A stretch of 64,000 bases of DNA, from assembly GCA_023055355.1 (NCBI GenBank), contig JALJCS010000028.1:8122418-8186417 (forward strand), given 5' to 3'. The notes beneath the pieces are model-generated. The model was given only the letters and a program-made list of their open reading frames with translations. It was not told the origin of the DNA and did not search any database. A program made the translations under genes and the position numbers. Source of the stretch: Agelaius tricolor (taxonomy: Eukaryota; Chordata; Aves; Passeriformes; Icteridae). Every line of letters starts with the position of its first letter. Position 1 is the stretch's first letter. Positions 1-62,029 of the stretch are shown here, in pieces.

Positions 1-78
1 TTTTCTTGAGGTCAGAAAACTTCCAGATGAGGGGATTCCCTGGGCAGCCAGGGAGCCTGAGGAGGAGCAGAGCTTCAC

Positions 79-28461
<28,383 letters not shown>

Positions 28462-29589
28462 CCTGGCTGCTGCAGCACACTCAGGGAATGCAAAGGGATC
28501 AAGAGCCTTTCAAGTTATCCTTCCTGTTGGTGTTTTCTAAGGAGAAAAATATCATTTAGTTATTTACAGCTATTGTGTTCAAGACGTTGATAAAATCAGC
28601 AAGGTTCAAAATTACTTCATAAATGCAATTTCTGCTTTGCAGATCACCCTCCCTTACCCCCAAAAGGTGTCACTTCAAAGCCAGAACTGGGAATACATTT
28701 ATCAGCACCTGTTCAGCGTCTCCCTAGTCAAAAGTTTCTGTCACCTGAAGCAGTTCTTTTGAAGTGTACAAATATTTGATTTTCATACAATTTCATACAT
28801 TTCTTTTCTGGAAGAAAACCAATACTTGGTTTCCTTCCAGAAAGTAAGGATGCCAATACCAAAATAAATATCTGGTTACAGCATGTGTTAGGCTTAACCT
28901 AACAAAGATAATTTTAGCAGTAAAGACACAGCTACTTAAATTTCATCATGAGGCAATGACCATGTACCCCATACCCAGGCTCTCACACTGCCAATCCTTG
29001 CTGCCACAATGCTTTAGCAATAATATTAAAACTAACTCAAGTGTCATGGGCCACAGCACACTGACTTTCAATACACATGACTCCAGAGAAAAGGGTGGAC
29101 CCCTAAAGAAGCCCTTGCAGTCCTGGGAAAGTCCTCTTCTGGAAGGAAATAACAACTCACCAACTACTTGTGTATCTACTGATTAAAGGATACACTGTAA
29201 GGAAGAGGAGGAATCAGGAATTGTTACCTTCAGGGTTACTATCTAAGTTCAGCCAAATGCCCACCATTAAATTCATCTCCACTATCAAAATACTTGCTCA
29301 AATCCTACCACACCTACATGATGGAGCACTTTTGTTGCAGGGAACTATCCCTGACACCCACTATCCAAACTTCAAGGCATGTCTGAGACAGTGTTGGAAT
29401 GTAGGTTTACAAAAGATTGCTTTGTTTGTATTGGTGTCAACCAGCCTTTTCCATCAGAGAAAGGTTTTCAGTTGGTGCACTACTGAGAATCCAGCTTCCT
29501 GCCACAGGACATGGGCAGTACTGGGGTCTAACAGCCTCAAAAAGCAACGAGATTCAAAGAATAAATCCTACTAAAAAGCCCCTACCCTT

Positions 29590-29765
29590 AGCTAGGAAAG
29601 GTTCCATGGCAGACACACAGAACATGGATGACTATAGTGAGAAAACATTATTTATGTTTGATTTATCCTTATATCCTAAACACCTGCTATGGCCACTGCT
29701 GAAGAGAGCATTCAGAGCTGGACTGATCCTTGGTCTGACTCAATGCAGGCATTTCTATCTGGAAC
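29590..29765 (+). mobile_element. Possible ancient CR1-like LINE 3' fragment
   Basis: On the plus strand the stretch with CTATGGCCACTGCTGAAGAG, then GCTGGACTGATCCTTGGTCTGA and CATTTCTAT resembles the 3' end of amniote CR1-family retroposons (the 'gctggatggacccttggtctgacccag' block). It is diverged and truncated with no open frame. The assignment is from memory of the repeat consensus. Confidence 0.4.
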
Positions 29766-30880
29766 CTGACTGACCCTGGGCAGAACCCAACCCTGCTCAA
29801 CCATGCACCCAGGATTCCTGACATCTTCTCTGGTTATCAACACAGCACCAATCTGGGGAAATGCTCATTTCAGGCTTGTGATCACAGAAGTACAAAAATT
29901 ACTAGCAGGTCTAAAGCAAAAGCATTTCAGCTGTAAAGTAAGTTCCACACCTGGTGAAAGTACTTATACATGCTTAATTGAAGTTATGACACATTTTCCC
30001 ACAGTGCAAGAAGTCTTTAATAAAACTGCAAAACTTCATTAATGCCATCACATGGTGAAGGCAGAAATTAAATTACTCCCCCAAGTAGAAGCAATTTAAA
30101 GTATTCCTTATTTTCAAAGGTACCTGAGGTATCTCATCAGACTAGAAGAATGTCTTTAGGAGCAAGCCAACTGAATCTCAATGTCATTGGTACAGCAAAC
30201 TGGTTGAACAATGATTAATGACACAGCCACACCACCAGCTCGGGGTCAGTATGGAATTTTAAAAAGCTTCACTAAAATCCTGAACACAGAATAGAGCAGA
30301 AAAGTACTGGGAATGAATTCCCATGATGTTCTGGGGTGTTCTACAGAACTGCTTCTCTCCCTCTTGCACAGAGGCGCCCACTTTTGTGTGGAATTAAATA
30401 TCAAACACAGCATCATTATCAACTTCTGCCCCCAGAATCCTCCCTGTGGCTCTGGCTCTCCCTCCCTCCCTCCCAGGCCCCTTGCACCAGCCCCTGAGCC
30501 CTCACAGCTCAGCCAAGTGTCAAGAGTAATCCCAACACAAGGCCCAGCTTTATTCAACTGACCCTGAGCCCTGCTGCTAGAAACAGCAACGTCATGGACA
30601 CACCAGGCAGAGCCTGTTTGTGAAACACCAGTCAATAACCTGGCAGGTGCAAAACGTCCATTTCTTGTCAACTTCACAGGGACTCAATTTACTTTGTCCA
30701 CTGGGTTCTTATAATATTGTTTATGAAATGGAGGGGGCTTATCTTCCCTTCTTACTGTGGAGGACCACAAAGGATTTTTTTCTGATGTTTTCATAAAAAC
30801 ATCTCTCAGAACACTGCATTAATTTCTGCAGATATATCTGGGAGGCTGACAAACAGAGAGTGGGATGAAAGAATCAACTA

Positions 30881-30886
<6 letters not shown>

Positions 30887-30921
<35 letters not shown>
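30887..30921. repeat. (TA)n microsatellite
   Basis: About 17 uninterrupted TA units in KIF1B intron 1. Confidence 0.95.
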
Positions 30922-30924
<3 letters not shown>

Positions 30925-31536
30925 CTCAAGTACCTCTTAACATCATATGCACAATAAGAAGGCATGAAAATCACATTTCCAGAGACTCCATATGCACTAG
31001 CCAAATGACAGACTTGTTTGAAACACAACTGTGAAGAGATTCTCAAAGAGCAGATCACAAAATCACCTGCAACATGAAAATTTACCTGCTGGACTTCTGC
31101 AGTTACCAATTTTTCCCAACCCTAACTTTTGTGCTGACGGAAAATTAAATGTGGTATAATTTTAAACCTCTTTTGTTCTCAACTCTGCTGTTTTTCATAG
31201 CTGAAGTAAGCAAAACACCTACTCATATTTGCACATGGATTTTAGTTGTTTTGAATAGCAATTCACTATGCAAGATTTAATTTTCATTAGTAAGAAAATT
31301 GACCAAAACCAATATAATTTGCCAAGCTTTCCACACATTTAAGCTGTTGGGGTTTTGAGGGGCTTTACCATTTACCAGTTATCTTAACTGGTCATAACAA
31401 TTTATAAAGGTAGCATTGCCCTCATGCCATAGAATGGTAAAATAAGGCAAAATGAGCCCCAAGTTACATAGCATCACAGATAATAGACTGCAGCTGGTTT
31501 TTCAGGGTTCACATTTACCAGTAGTACCACCTCCTA

Positions 31537-31872
31537 CTACAAAATGCTGACTACAGAGTGGAAACATAACTTGAAAAGAGAAAACCAAAATATGCAATAC
31601 AGCTTGTGGTACAGATTTAGAAGAACAATATTCTTAAAAGACGATTTTTTTAAATGTTCATTATTATAGGCTTCGAGGCTGCCATCCATGCTGGAATGAA
31701 TCATCTCCCTGATGTTTTGGAAGGAATCTACTAGCTGAGTCTCTTTTAATGCCCAGCCTGCATGAATCCAGTCATGAACCAAGAAGGGAACGGCGTGTGT
31801 GTCTCTGAGGTGATCTACCACTGGCTCCAAAACAGGTGGTACATGACATTGGAGTTGTTCAGTGATCTTCAT
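31537..31872 (-). other. Unexplained 112-codon open frame in KIF1B intron 1
   Basis: From ATG at 31872 the minus strand is open for 112 codons, with mixed, protein-like composition in its first 75 residues (for example VVDHLRDTHAVPFLVHDWIH). I do not recognise the family. The second half turns lysine- and hydrophobic-rich, as expected of chance sequence. No flanking splice sites or poly(A) tail were identified. It could be a fragment of a retroposed gene or chance. Confidence 0.2.
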
Positions 31873-33343
31873 CAGCAAAAAGCAAATCCTACATCCTAGT
31901 TTTACACCTATTTGAAACTAAACACACTCATTCTGTAAGTCCTACAGTGAGATTTTAATATTAAAAGGTGTCATTAAAAGAAATCATCTAAATATCTTGT
32001 CTGTTTACTGGAATTCAAGCTGACAAACCCAATTGTGTTGATGAATCACCCTTCACAGGCTCAACTAGATCTGGGCTTTCCCAAAAATATCTGAATAAAC
32101 ATTAAGACTTGAATACTTGGATGTATCTGAAAGTTTTGGCAAACCAGTTTTTATGCAATGTCAAAATACAAACACATTGCTGTTTATTTAAGTAAAGTTA
32201 CAAGCAGAGCAGGGATTTAGATTCAAATTATTATTATACATGCAGAGAAGTCTGCAACAAGCTCGAAATGGTTACAAAACAATGTCCAAAATTTATATCT
32301 CTGCATTCAACAAAAAAAACACCCAAACCCACCGCATATCACAAACAAAGAAGAATCACTTTTTATTTAAGAGAACCAGTCATATACCAGATAACTGTGT
32401 CATAGCTGCATGTCACAGAATGTGCTAACTTTGAAACAAAAAAATTGCTTGTAACTTAATCAGTGCAAGAGCTCTGAAGAAATAAAACAAGGACAGAGAT
32501 TAGCACACGGAAAGTTGGCAAAACAGCTGTTTGGGGCAGCAGGCGTATCTGAACAAGGGGCCCCAGCAGAGCCAATTTTAGGTGCCGCATGAAGCTCGAG
32601 CAGTGCTGACAGAGTGATCGCTCAGCTGAACTCACACACACGCTCTGCTATATCTGGACCAGGTGGAGATGCCAGATCGAACAGTGCTGCAGAACTTGGC
32701 GAGGCACTGAAACCTGATCACATGCACACATGGCTATTTACCAACACTGGGTTGTGCAACAGCAAAAGAACTGAGCCAAGAAGGAGCTGGAAGCGAACAG
32801 AAATGTCGTTTAGAATTTAGAATTTGGTATGAACGTATTTACATTCCGGAAGGCAGACATAAATTCATCATCTGCTTCTGGCGGATTCTCCAGCGCGGGC
32901 GCTGCCCCCATTGCGGCGGTGGCCCCAGCGCCGGGCCCGCTCCGCCGGCCCCCGCCCGGGCACGGCCACTGCCGGCTCATCCTCCAACATGGCTGCCCGG
33001 GCCGCGCCGAGCCGGGCCGGGCCGGGCCGGGCCGGGCGCCGCTGCCGCACCCCGCACCGCCTCCCGGACCGGCGCTGCCGCCTCCGCCCCATCCGAGCCG
33101 CAAAGGGGAGCAGGGCGGCGGAGCGCGGCACGGCGGGCGGCATCCAGCCGATGGGAAAGCCGGGGAGCGGCCGCCCGAGGAAAAAGGAAGGATGGAGAGG
33201 AAGGGAAGGAAGAAAGGGAAGGGCAGGGAGGGAGGGAAGCGTCCCGGGGGACGAGGAGATGGCATCGGGCAGATGGAAAGGCCGAGCGGGGCCCCACGCC
33301 CTTGCGCCGCTGCCCTGACAGCTCCAAGGTATCCAGTGCTATG

Positions 33344-33388
33344 CATCCATCCATCCATCCATCCGTCCGTCCCTCCGTCCATCCATCC
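33344..33388. repeat. (ATCC)n/(GTCC)n simple repeat
   Basis: ATCC tetranucleotides with some GTCC and CTCC variants, inside the CpG island just downstream of the putative KIF1B exon 1 donor. Confidence 0.9.
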
Positions 33389-33563
33389 CCCCCCGCTCCC
33401 GGCCTCAGCCCTCCGCGGGGCCCCTCAGATGAGCACGGCAGCATCGCCGCCTCCCCCTCCGCATTACGGCATCAGCCCCCCGCCCCCGCCCCGCTCCGGC
33501 CCCGCCAGCGCGGAGCTCCCTCAGCGCCCTCTCAGCGCCGTCCCCTCAGCGCGGCCCCCTCAC

Positions 33564-33820
33564 CTGGCGCGGGGTGTCCGCGGGACGCGGGCGGTGCGGC
33601 GTCAGCAGCCGGCGGGGCAGCGCAGCGACAAAAACCCGGCCATCCCCATCGCCGCCTCCACCGAGGCCTGGAGACCTCCCCGCTGCCGGGAACGGAGCGG
33701 GAAGGGCGAGGGAGGGAACGGAGGGAGGAGAGAAGGGGAGGGAGGAGAGCGAGGCCGGCCGGGAGGAACGGGCGCCGCGCTCGCCCCAGCGCCGCTCCCG
33801 CACTGCCGGAGCGCGGGGGG
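33564..33820 (-). other. KIF1B: Putative KIF1B non-coding exon 1
   Basis: The donor CGCCAG|gtgagg at 33563 and downward is the best splice donor on the minus strand of the CpG island, and KIF1B needs a 5' UTR exon upstream of exon 2. The 3' end at 33564 is fairly well supported. The 5' end is a guess, placed just downstream of the CCAAT boxes. A second donor, CTG|gtgagg at about 34047, could serve an alternative first exon. Confidence 0.5.
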
Positions 33821-34211
33821 AGCGCCCAGAGCGCGGGGGGAGCGCCCCGCTCCGCCAATCGCCGCGCGCCGCCCCGTCCTCTCGGCACGGCCCGCCAATG
33901 GCGCGCCTCGGAGCCCGCGAGCGCCCGCCCCCGCCCTGTCAATCACAGCCGCCAGCGCCGCCTGGCGGTGCCCCGGCCGCAGCGGCACCGCCCTCCGAAC
34001 CGAGCCCTCCGCCGCGCAGAGGGGGCGCGGGGAGGCGGCCCCTCACCAGTTCCAGCCAATCAGAACCCGCGATGCAAATCACGTCTGCGCCCTCGGAGCC
34101 TATCGGGAACGGGGCCGCAGCACCGCCCGCCGCGCTGTGTCCGTGCGCGGCCCGGGCCGTGAGGGGCGGTGGGCCCCGAGCGCGGGGTCTGCGGGCTGTG
34201 TGGGCAAGCGA

Positions 34212-34300
34212 GATAAAACCGGCTGGGACACCGCGGGTGTGCGGGAAAACGGGATAAAACCGGCTGGGACACCGCGGGTGTGCGGGAAAACGGGATAAAA
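34212..34300. repeat. 41-bp tandem repeat at the edge of the CpG island
   Basis: Two full copies of a 41-bp unit starting GATAAAACCGGCTGGGACAC, at 34212 and 34253, and a third start at 34294. The copies are nearly perfect, so the duplication is recent or kept homogeneous. Confidence 0.92.
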
Positions 34301-34320
34301 TCTCGCTGTGGGAACGCGGT

Positions 34321-37300
34321 GTCTGAGGTAGCGAATTCCCCAGCTCCCGACTCCCTGTGATTCAGTGGGATTTGCATCCTAAACTGGGCCTAAGGGCGAT
34401 GCTCAGAGGGGAGGGATTAGTAATCCTCCCTTCAAAACGTTTCTTGAGCAGCCGGAGTCATATTTTTAGACCTCATAATGTATTTTTAGGCAAATGATTA
34501 AATTTAGTCAATGATGCTGTATTAACTCTCATGCTTTTAATAATTTCATGCATATTCTCATAGGAAAATTTTATTTTTGTGGCAATAGTTCAGCTTTAAG
34601 TTCCTCCTTATCATTAGTAATTTGGGAATTCCTGCTGTTAGAAACTGGCTCATGTTTAAGCTTATAAGCACCTTAAAGGAAATCACTTTACATGAAATGC
34701 CTTAATTACATATGTTTCATACACCATCATATACAAATTGGATTTAAGACGTTCAGGAGAACATTCAGGACCTGAGATTTCTAGTTTCAGAACAAGGTTT
34801 ATTTCTGTTCACAGCCTCCTGGCTATTAGCTATGTTAACCTCAGCTCTGTCCCTTCTGTTCCCCTTAAGCATCAGATCTTTGGCAGAAGGAGTTATTTTT
34901 TCACTTTGGTGAAAAGTGACTGTATCCCCTCGCCAGTCTCATCTGCAGTTATGGCAATAGATGCAGGAGCCCAACAATAAATGGCTGAACAGGAGGCTTA
35001 GGGAAATATTGCCACAGAAACAACAAATCAAAAATAAGGCTTTCCTGTGTCCTAGAAAATACCATTATCTGAACTTGGAATACTTCCTATTGATGGGACA
35101 GATAATTTAATGGTGGTTTTAGGGTGGGGTAACTGTGCTAACTCCTACCTAGATCTATGGAGAATTAGGTCAGCCGTTCTCTGAAAATGGAAAGGGCAAG
35201 AACACCTCAAAAAAAACCTCAAACCAGTTTCAAATTCTCCTGCAAACTGCCCAGACACTGCGTGCGTGCTGTAACCCCCACGGCAATAGACACCGTGATT
35301 AATTTGACTTGAGCACAGTTTGTGCAGTGTCCCTGGGAACAGCAGCTCCTGCCCCAGCCCAATGCCCAAGTTTGGGGAGTGCTCACCCAGAGCCTGAACG
35401 CTTCCCTTGGTCACAGAGCCCTGAAACAATCGGCTACAAACAGCCAGAGCACGCCAAGATGGAAAACAGGGCAATGAATGCAGCCATTTCTTGCATTTAT
35501 TGGTGCAGTGGAAATTACTCCAGTGACTGAGGCTCGGCCCTGAAGCAGGGAGGCCTGCATTGAAGGCAGGGCACAGGGACACAGGGTGACACTGGGGCAC
35601 AGGGTGACACTGCTGTAGTGCTCCTGACTGCTGCCATCCTGGTCTGAAGGCAGGGCACACGGTGACACTGTGCTCACTGTGCTGCAGTGCTCCTGGCTGC
35701 CATCCTGGTCTGAAGGCAGGGCACAGGGGCACACGGTGACACTGTGCTCACTGTGCTGCAGTGCTCCTCACTGCCATCCTGGTCTGAAGACAGGGCACAG
35801 GGGCACAGGGGCACACGGTGACACTGTGCTCACTGTGCTCACTGTGCTGCAGTGCTCCTCACTGCCATCCTAGCATTACCAGCTCAGCTGTCCTCACTGC
35901 CAGTAGGCGAGAGCTGCCAGATGTCAACTGGGCCATTACATAAGTATAAATTGTGATACAATAGAATCAATTGTCCTGAATTGCTACAGCAGCAGCGCTT
36001 GCCCCAGGAACTTCTCTAGTCTCGGGTGTAGAGCTGGAGGACAAGGAGTGAGCAGTGATTCACGATAAGTTCCAAGGAAAGGCCACTTTATAACGGCAGT
36101 ATGAGTTTGCTGTTGATGGGGTAAACCATTCCCAGCTCAGAGACATTTACATTCTGCACACACATGGACGTGTCAAATATAAATCCCTCCCCTGACAGTT
36201 TATGAACTCTATTGCAGTGAGGTTAGTTGGATTGAAAAAGGTAAATGACATTAGTGAGGGGAAAAGAAATCACCTAAAACCTGCAGGTAGCATTTAATTA
36301 ACTAAACTAAGAATTGTCACACAACCCATATGCTTTTGTGGGAAACTGATTTTTAATTCAGTTTCAGCTTTGCTTTTCAGTCACTCAAATGTCCACTACC
36401 CACTGAAAAACAAGGGTTTGATTCACTTTTGTGGCCAGACACAATAGAATGGCACTGCAGCAGCTTGTATTAAAATACATTTCATTATTCTGCTCACAAA
36501 TGCAGAATTTGGGAGAACACTTGTCTGAGCTCACACCTCTGAAACACTTGATACTCGTTGCCCAGATAAAATTGTTTTGGCCACTTATGTCAAGCCTTTG
36601 TGTCTTGTGCAATATCTGCATTGACATGTTTTCAAATGATAGATGTATGCCATAATTAGACAAAACATTTCAGTAATGCACTTTGCTATTTATATTCCTC
36701 GGGTCAGAGTCTGACACAATGGCAGAATAAATATAAATTCAGATTCTGAAGGGCATTGTGTTGATTAAAACATCCCACAACAAACGTAAATATTTCTATT
36801 TCCTCCTGGCAAAACCCAAAACTATAAAATTTTCATTTTATCATCCATCAATAAAGGCAATATATGGTACTATTGCAGAAAAGAACCCATAATGTGAAGC
36901 CATAGTTTAATCATCCTCCAGTAAAAACACATATTCACTACTGAACAGTTGTCCTTCATCAAAAAGAAGTATAAACTCTGGGCTGGTCCTAGAGATTCAT
37001 GCAAAATTCCTCAATAATAAGGGGACAGTTGAACATGTAAGAGTTTTCTTTATCTAGAAGGAAATTGCCCCTTCACTAAAGAAGCAAACACACAGCTCAG
37101 CACAAGCTGTAACACATCAGAATCTGTGCTGGGTCTGGCTGCCAGGGGGTGAAAGCAGAGCAGGCCTTGATCTGTGATTTACTGAAGAGGAAAGAGGAGG
37201 GGGATTTGAATTTGTGAAGGTTGTAACTATAAAACCAACAAACAAGCTTCTCTGTTGCAGCAGTTGACACAGAAGCTTTGGAACCTTCTCCCATCCTTGC

Positions 37301-37694
37301 AGAGAAGAAATTCGAGTTCATGCTCTAAGAGGAAGCACCACTAAAAACCCACAAACAAAAAATACAGCCACAGCTGTACCTTCACTTTTGTAACACAGAG
37401 TTACTTGCACACCTAAAAGGTCAATGCTGGATTCTGTACAAACTCACCCCAATTCCCCCTGGAGCTGTCAGCAGCTGTCATGGAGCTATGAATGGGTGCT
37501 CAGTGGCACCTGCTTGGGAACATTCCTGAGTTTAAAGGATTACTGAGATCTGTGTGTACAGAAATTTCCCACATAATTTACTAAGTTACCTACAGATCCT
37601 AAATGACTATCAGCAAACCTGAACAAAGACACCCAATCATTTGGAATTTTTATATTTTCACTGACACTTACAAGAAGGACCAAGGAAACATTCT
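34321..37694. other. Intergenic region between UBE4B and KIF1B
   Basis: No gene is supported. It is AT-rich next to the CpG island, with two TATTTTTAG motifs (34461 and 34481), and contains a minisatellite at 35.56-35.87 kb. Short open frames overlapping the minisatellite have repeat-driven composition. Confidence 0.65.
35560..35872. repeat. Minisatellite, about four units of roughly 70 bp
   Basis: Repeated blocks of GGCAGGGCACAGGGGCACA, then CGGTGACACTGTGCTCACTG, then TGCAGTGCTCCTCACTGCCA and TCCTGGTCTGAA. Units differ by small internal duplications (GGGGCACA, TGTGCTCAC) and a few substitutions, as in length-variable VNTRs. Confidence 0.9.
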
Positions 37695-38923
37695 GTGCGA
37701 GTGTGTATCATTTATTGTAGTTCAAGAGAGTCAGGAATTGAACAGAAGACATGGCGAAAAACAAATAAAAGAAAAAGAACCTCTTTTTTTCCAACTTAAT
37801 TTTAAAACACTGTGGTTTCAAATCCTTTTTAAAAAGGAAATTCAAGTATCATATGCAGGGGGCAGTAATATAAAAATGTTTGTGAATTTTTTTTTTTTTT
37901 TAAAAACGTAATTCTACATTTCCTGCACCCTTTCTGCTTTGGTAAGGCCAAGCCATGGATACAAATTGGTAGCAACATAAAAAATGACCCCTGCCCCAAA
38001 CTGCAGCCTCCAAAGGTAAAAGTATCTGCTCTCTGTGGACAAGCTCCAATGGCTCAGAACTGTCAGTTAGCACTGATCTGCAGCATTGAAAGAATGTATT
38101 TTATTTTTTTAAAGTCACTGAAATCCTGGTATTCCCAAGCATCTCATTCATGGCAGCTGTTTTAACATATTTCTATCTCAAGGCTTTTCACAAGTACCAG
38201 AGCATCTTGATCAACATAAAGGAAAGGGACATCTCAAGGAAAGGAAATTAAAATCCATGTGTGAAGTCTTCGCTTTTTTGAAATTATCCTTGTGTCTAAC
38301 ACCAATTAAAAATCAAATAGGCAAATATGTGTAATATAAAAATACGATCCCAAGATGAACACTTTGTTGCAGGCACAGTTATCGCACAAAATATGTTCTT
38401 TTAAGGGCAGGGGAATGATTTTGATTTTCACAGGGTTTGTATTTTTTTGCATTACAGAAGAAAAAGACAGCAGTGCAGGTTGATGGGTGGAACAGAAAGA
38501 AAGGAAGGGAAAGAGAAAAAAGTTACTTTAGCAGCAAAATGTCCAAGGTTCTAACCACAATCAAATTAACGGATATCTGGTGGTAAAAAACAAGGTTGAA
38601 GGGATGCTGCCCTGATCCATTCGTCTTTGCTAAAATAATTCAGCTGTAAAAACTCCAAAATGTGACATATTGGAGGACAGTTTTGTAACATAAGTAACTT
38701 CCTAGCTTGTCCTCCATGTTATTGACCATCGTTATCATTTAAATATATGTACAAGAATGAAGCTGCTTTTCTCCTCATCCACATGCTCCTGTGGTCATTA
38801 CTGAAGTCAGTGCCGGGGCCGTGCCAATCCATCAACAGCTCCCAGGTGTGGCTGCTCCACTCCTGCCAGAACAGCCCACACCCTGCTCTGCCCATTGGTG
38901 GTGGCCTGCACTGCAAGGGAATT
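37695..38923 (-). other. UBE4B: UBE4B 3' UTR
   Basis: The sequence from the stop codon down to a likely poly(A) site. The minus strand has AATAAA at 37716-37711, followed by a T/GT-rich stretch suited to cleavage near 37695. This gives a UTR of about 1.2 kb. Another AATAAA at 38105-38100 could produce a shorter UTR. Only the signals are visible; the end is inferred. Confidence 0.55.
37711..37716 (-). terminator. UBE4B: Likely UBE4B polyadenylation signal AATAAA
   Basis: Canonical hexamer on the minus strand about 1.2 kb after the stop, followed by TGTTTCC, TTGGTCC and GTAAGTGTCAGTG, a plausible downstream GU/U element. Confidence 0.5.

Positions 38924-62029
<23,106 letters not shown>

Larger units (their letters stand above)
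28537..33563 (-). other. KIF1B intron 1 (5.0 kb)
   Basis: Lies between the putative non-coding exon 1 and the first coding exon. It holds a (TA)n microsatellite, a possible old CR1-like fragment and one unexplained 112-codon open frame (31537-31872), listed separately. The end nearest exon 1 lies in the CpG island. Nothing else is supported. Confidence 0.6.
32870..34320. promoter_or_regulatory. KIF1B: CpG island at the KIF1B 5' end
   Basis: This stretch is very GC-rich and dense in CG dinucleotides, unlike the AT-rich sequence on either side. Several CCAAT boxes (33855, 33895, 34056) and an octamer ATGCAAAT (34072) lie in its upstream part for a minus-strand gene. There is no TATA box at a fixed spot near the first exon, consistent with a broad housekeeping-type start region. 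Long open frames on both strands here are composition artefacts. Confidence 0.85.

Noticed and set aside
32829..34298. 489-codon plus-strand open frame, and overlapping long frames on both strands
   Set aside because: They lie wholly in the CpG island, where stop codons are rare. The products are Pro/Arg/Ala/Gly low-complexity with no domain, and frames on both strands are equally long.
35411..35873. Open frames with CxxxALPSDQDG-type repeats
   Set aside because: They are translations of the minisatellite; the periodicity follows the DNA repeat rather than a protein family.
38100..38105. AATAAA as the sole UBE4B poly(A) signal
   Set aside because: The signal at 37711-37716 has a better GT-rich downstream element and gives a UTR length closer to the mammalian one. 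The upstream signal is kept only as a possible alternative.
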